Assembly (NCBI GenBank): GCA_964630235.1
Contig: CAZVUO010000002.1
Coordinates: 310,001-374,000, forward strand
Length of the DNA stretch: 64,000 nt
DNA from: JBFLYH01 sp964630235
GTDB lineage: Bacteria > Oederibacteriota > JAAXVQ01 > JAUVAV01
Reading direction: 5' to 3'
Below are positions 63,711 to 64,000 of this stretch, piece after piece. The notes below the pieces were generated by a model. The model searched no databases, had not been told where the DNA came from, and was given only the letters and a program-made list of their open reading frames with translations. The position numbers and the translations under genes were made by a program. Position 1 is the stretch's first letter, and each line of letters starts with the position of its first letter.

Positions 63711-63863
63711 TCAGCGCCGCAGGAGCAGGACGCCGGCCGCGCTGCAGCCCGCGATCACCAGCACATCCACCACGAGCCAGAGATGGTTGTTGTTGACCAG
63801 CATCCCGGCCGCGACCAGGACCGCCAACCCCAGGAGGATGACCCCCAACGCGCGATCGCTCAT
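63711..63863 (-). CDS. 50-residue two-helix membrane protein
   Basis: Short gene with a strong GGGGAGG site six bases before ATG 63863. The product is nearly all hydrophobic: ALGVILLGLAVLVAAGMLV, a short polar turn with NNNHLW, then VVDVLVIAGCSAAGVLLL and a terminal Arg pair. Two transmembrane helices in a hairpin. It lies 12 bases after the truncated gene at the window edge and 82 before the glycosyltransferases, so it is probably in the same operon. Function unknown. Confidence 0.65.
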   Translation of the reverse strand: MSDRALGVILLGLAVLVAAGMLVNNNHLWLVVDVLVIAGCSAAGVLLLRR

Positions 63864-63875
63864 CCGATGCCTCCC

Positions 63876-64000
63876 CTAGCGGTAGAACGCCGTCCCCGAT
63901 TCCCGGGTCATCTTTTCGATCCAGATGTCCTTGAGGGTCTTCAGGTCGTCGCTGTAGTCCTTCGGCTCATCGCCCGGCTGGTAGGCCAGGCGGTCCACGA
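63876..64000 (-). CDS. C-terminal end of an unknown protein
   Basis: The last 40 codons of a gene that begins beyond the window, ending VDRLAYQPGDEPKDYSDD...RESGTAFYR at TAG 63876-63878. Charged and soluble-looking. Too short to assign a family. Supported by the 12-base spacing to the next start. Confidence 0.55.
   Translation of the reverse strand, partial: VDRLAYQPGDEPKDYSDDLKTLKDIWIEKMTRESGTAFYR

Overview
The window is a 64-kb stretch of high-GC bacterial chromosome, about 90% coding, with Shine-Dalgarno-led genes in tight and often overlapping operons. I see no rRNA, tRNA, CRISPR array, prophage or complete insertion sequence. Signal peptides, lipoboxes, TolC, a MacAB pump and at least two outer-membrane beta-barrels show a Gram-negative (diderm) cell. 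Pyruvate:ferredoxin oxidoreductase, lactate dehydrogenase, superoxide reductase and a glucan phosphorylase/trehalose synthase pair suggest an anaerobic or microaerobic fermenter with glucan storage. A CPD photolyase and a Bcp peroxiredoxin suggest it meets light and oxygen. An uncultured diderm lineage such as Omnitrophota would fit, but that is inference: no rRNA or other diagnostic marker is present.

Layout. 1-470: start of an L,D-transpeptidase lipoprotein that leaves the window. 471-7076: a sigma-54 promoter candidate, an unknown secreted protein, an outer-membrane barrel, an NtrB-like kinase, an NtrC-like sigma-54 activator and a secreted coiled-coil protein. This looks like a self-regulated envelope locus that I cannot match to a named system. 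7079-10397: ldh with two unknown genes, and divergent trmJ. 10398-20842: superoxide reductase, glgP, a YchF-like NTPase, treS, trpD, bcp and a PAP2 phosphatase with a large extra domain. 20954-29045: a PilZ-ThiF-DUF488-MgtE-flavin oxidase operon facing a PAS-GGDEF-EAL protein, then a pseudouridine synthase and a Pro/Ala-repeat membrane protein. 29231-33524: miaA, an SDR39U1 epimerase, phr and a DUF523/DUF1722 gene in one overlapping operon. 33694-40837: a glycosyltransferase and L2HGDH-type oxidase, tolC-macA-macB and a second PilZ protein.

40912-49009 is a complete phosphate-starvation locus, transcribed phoB, phoR, porin, pstS, pstC, pstA, pstB, phoU. I find 11-bp-spaced GTTAR/ATTAR direct repeats upstream of pstS, phoB and probably the porin, which read as this lineage's Pho box. 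49057-58389 holds a SLOG-fold protein overlapping a radical SAM gene, a class III adenylate cyclase, nifJ, and the classic dnaX-ybaB-recR operon. 58683-64000 is a cluster of three GT4 glycosyltransferases and a B12-type radical SAM enzyme, probably for a surface glycan or glycolipid, with a 50-aa membrane protein and a truncated gene at the edge.

The intergenic spaces carry several families of palindromic repeats. One includes a perfect 53-bp inverted pair (4937-4989 and 10410-10462), which sits between the kinase and regulator genes at one end and brackets 5.4 kb.
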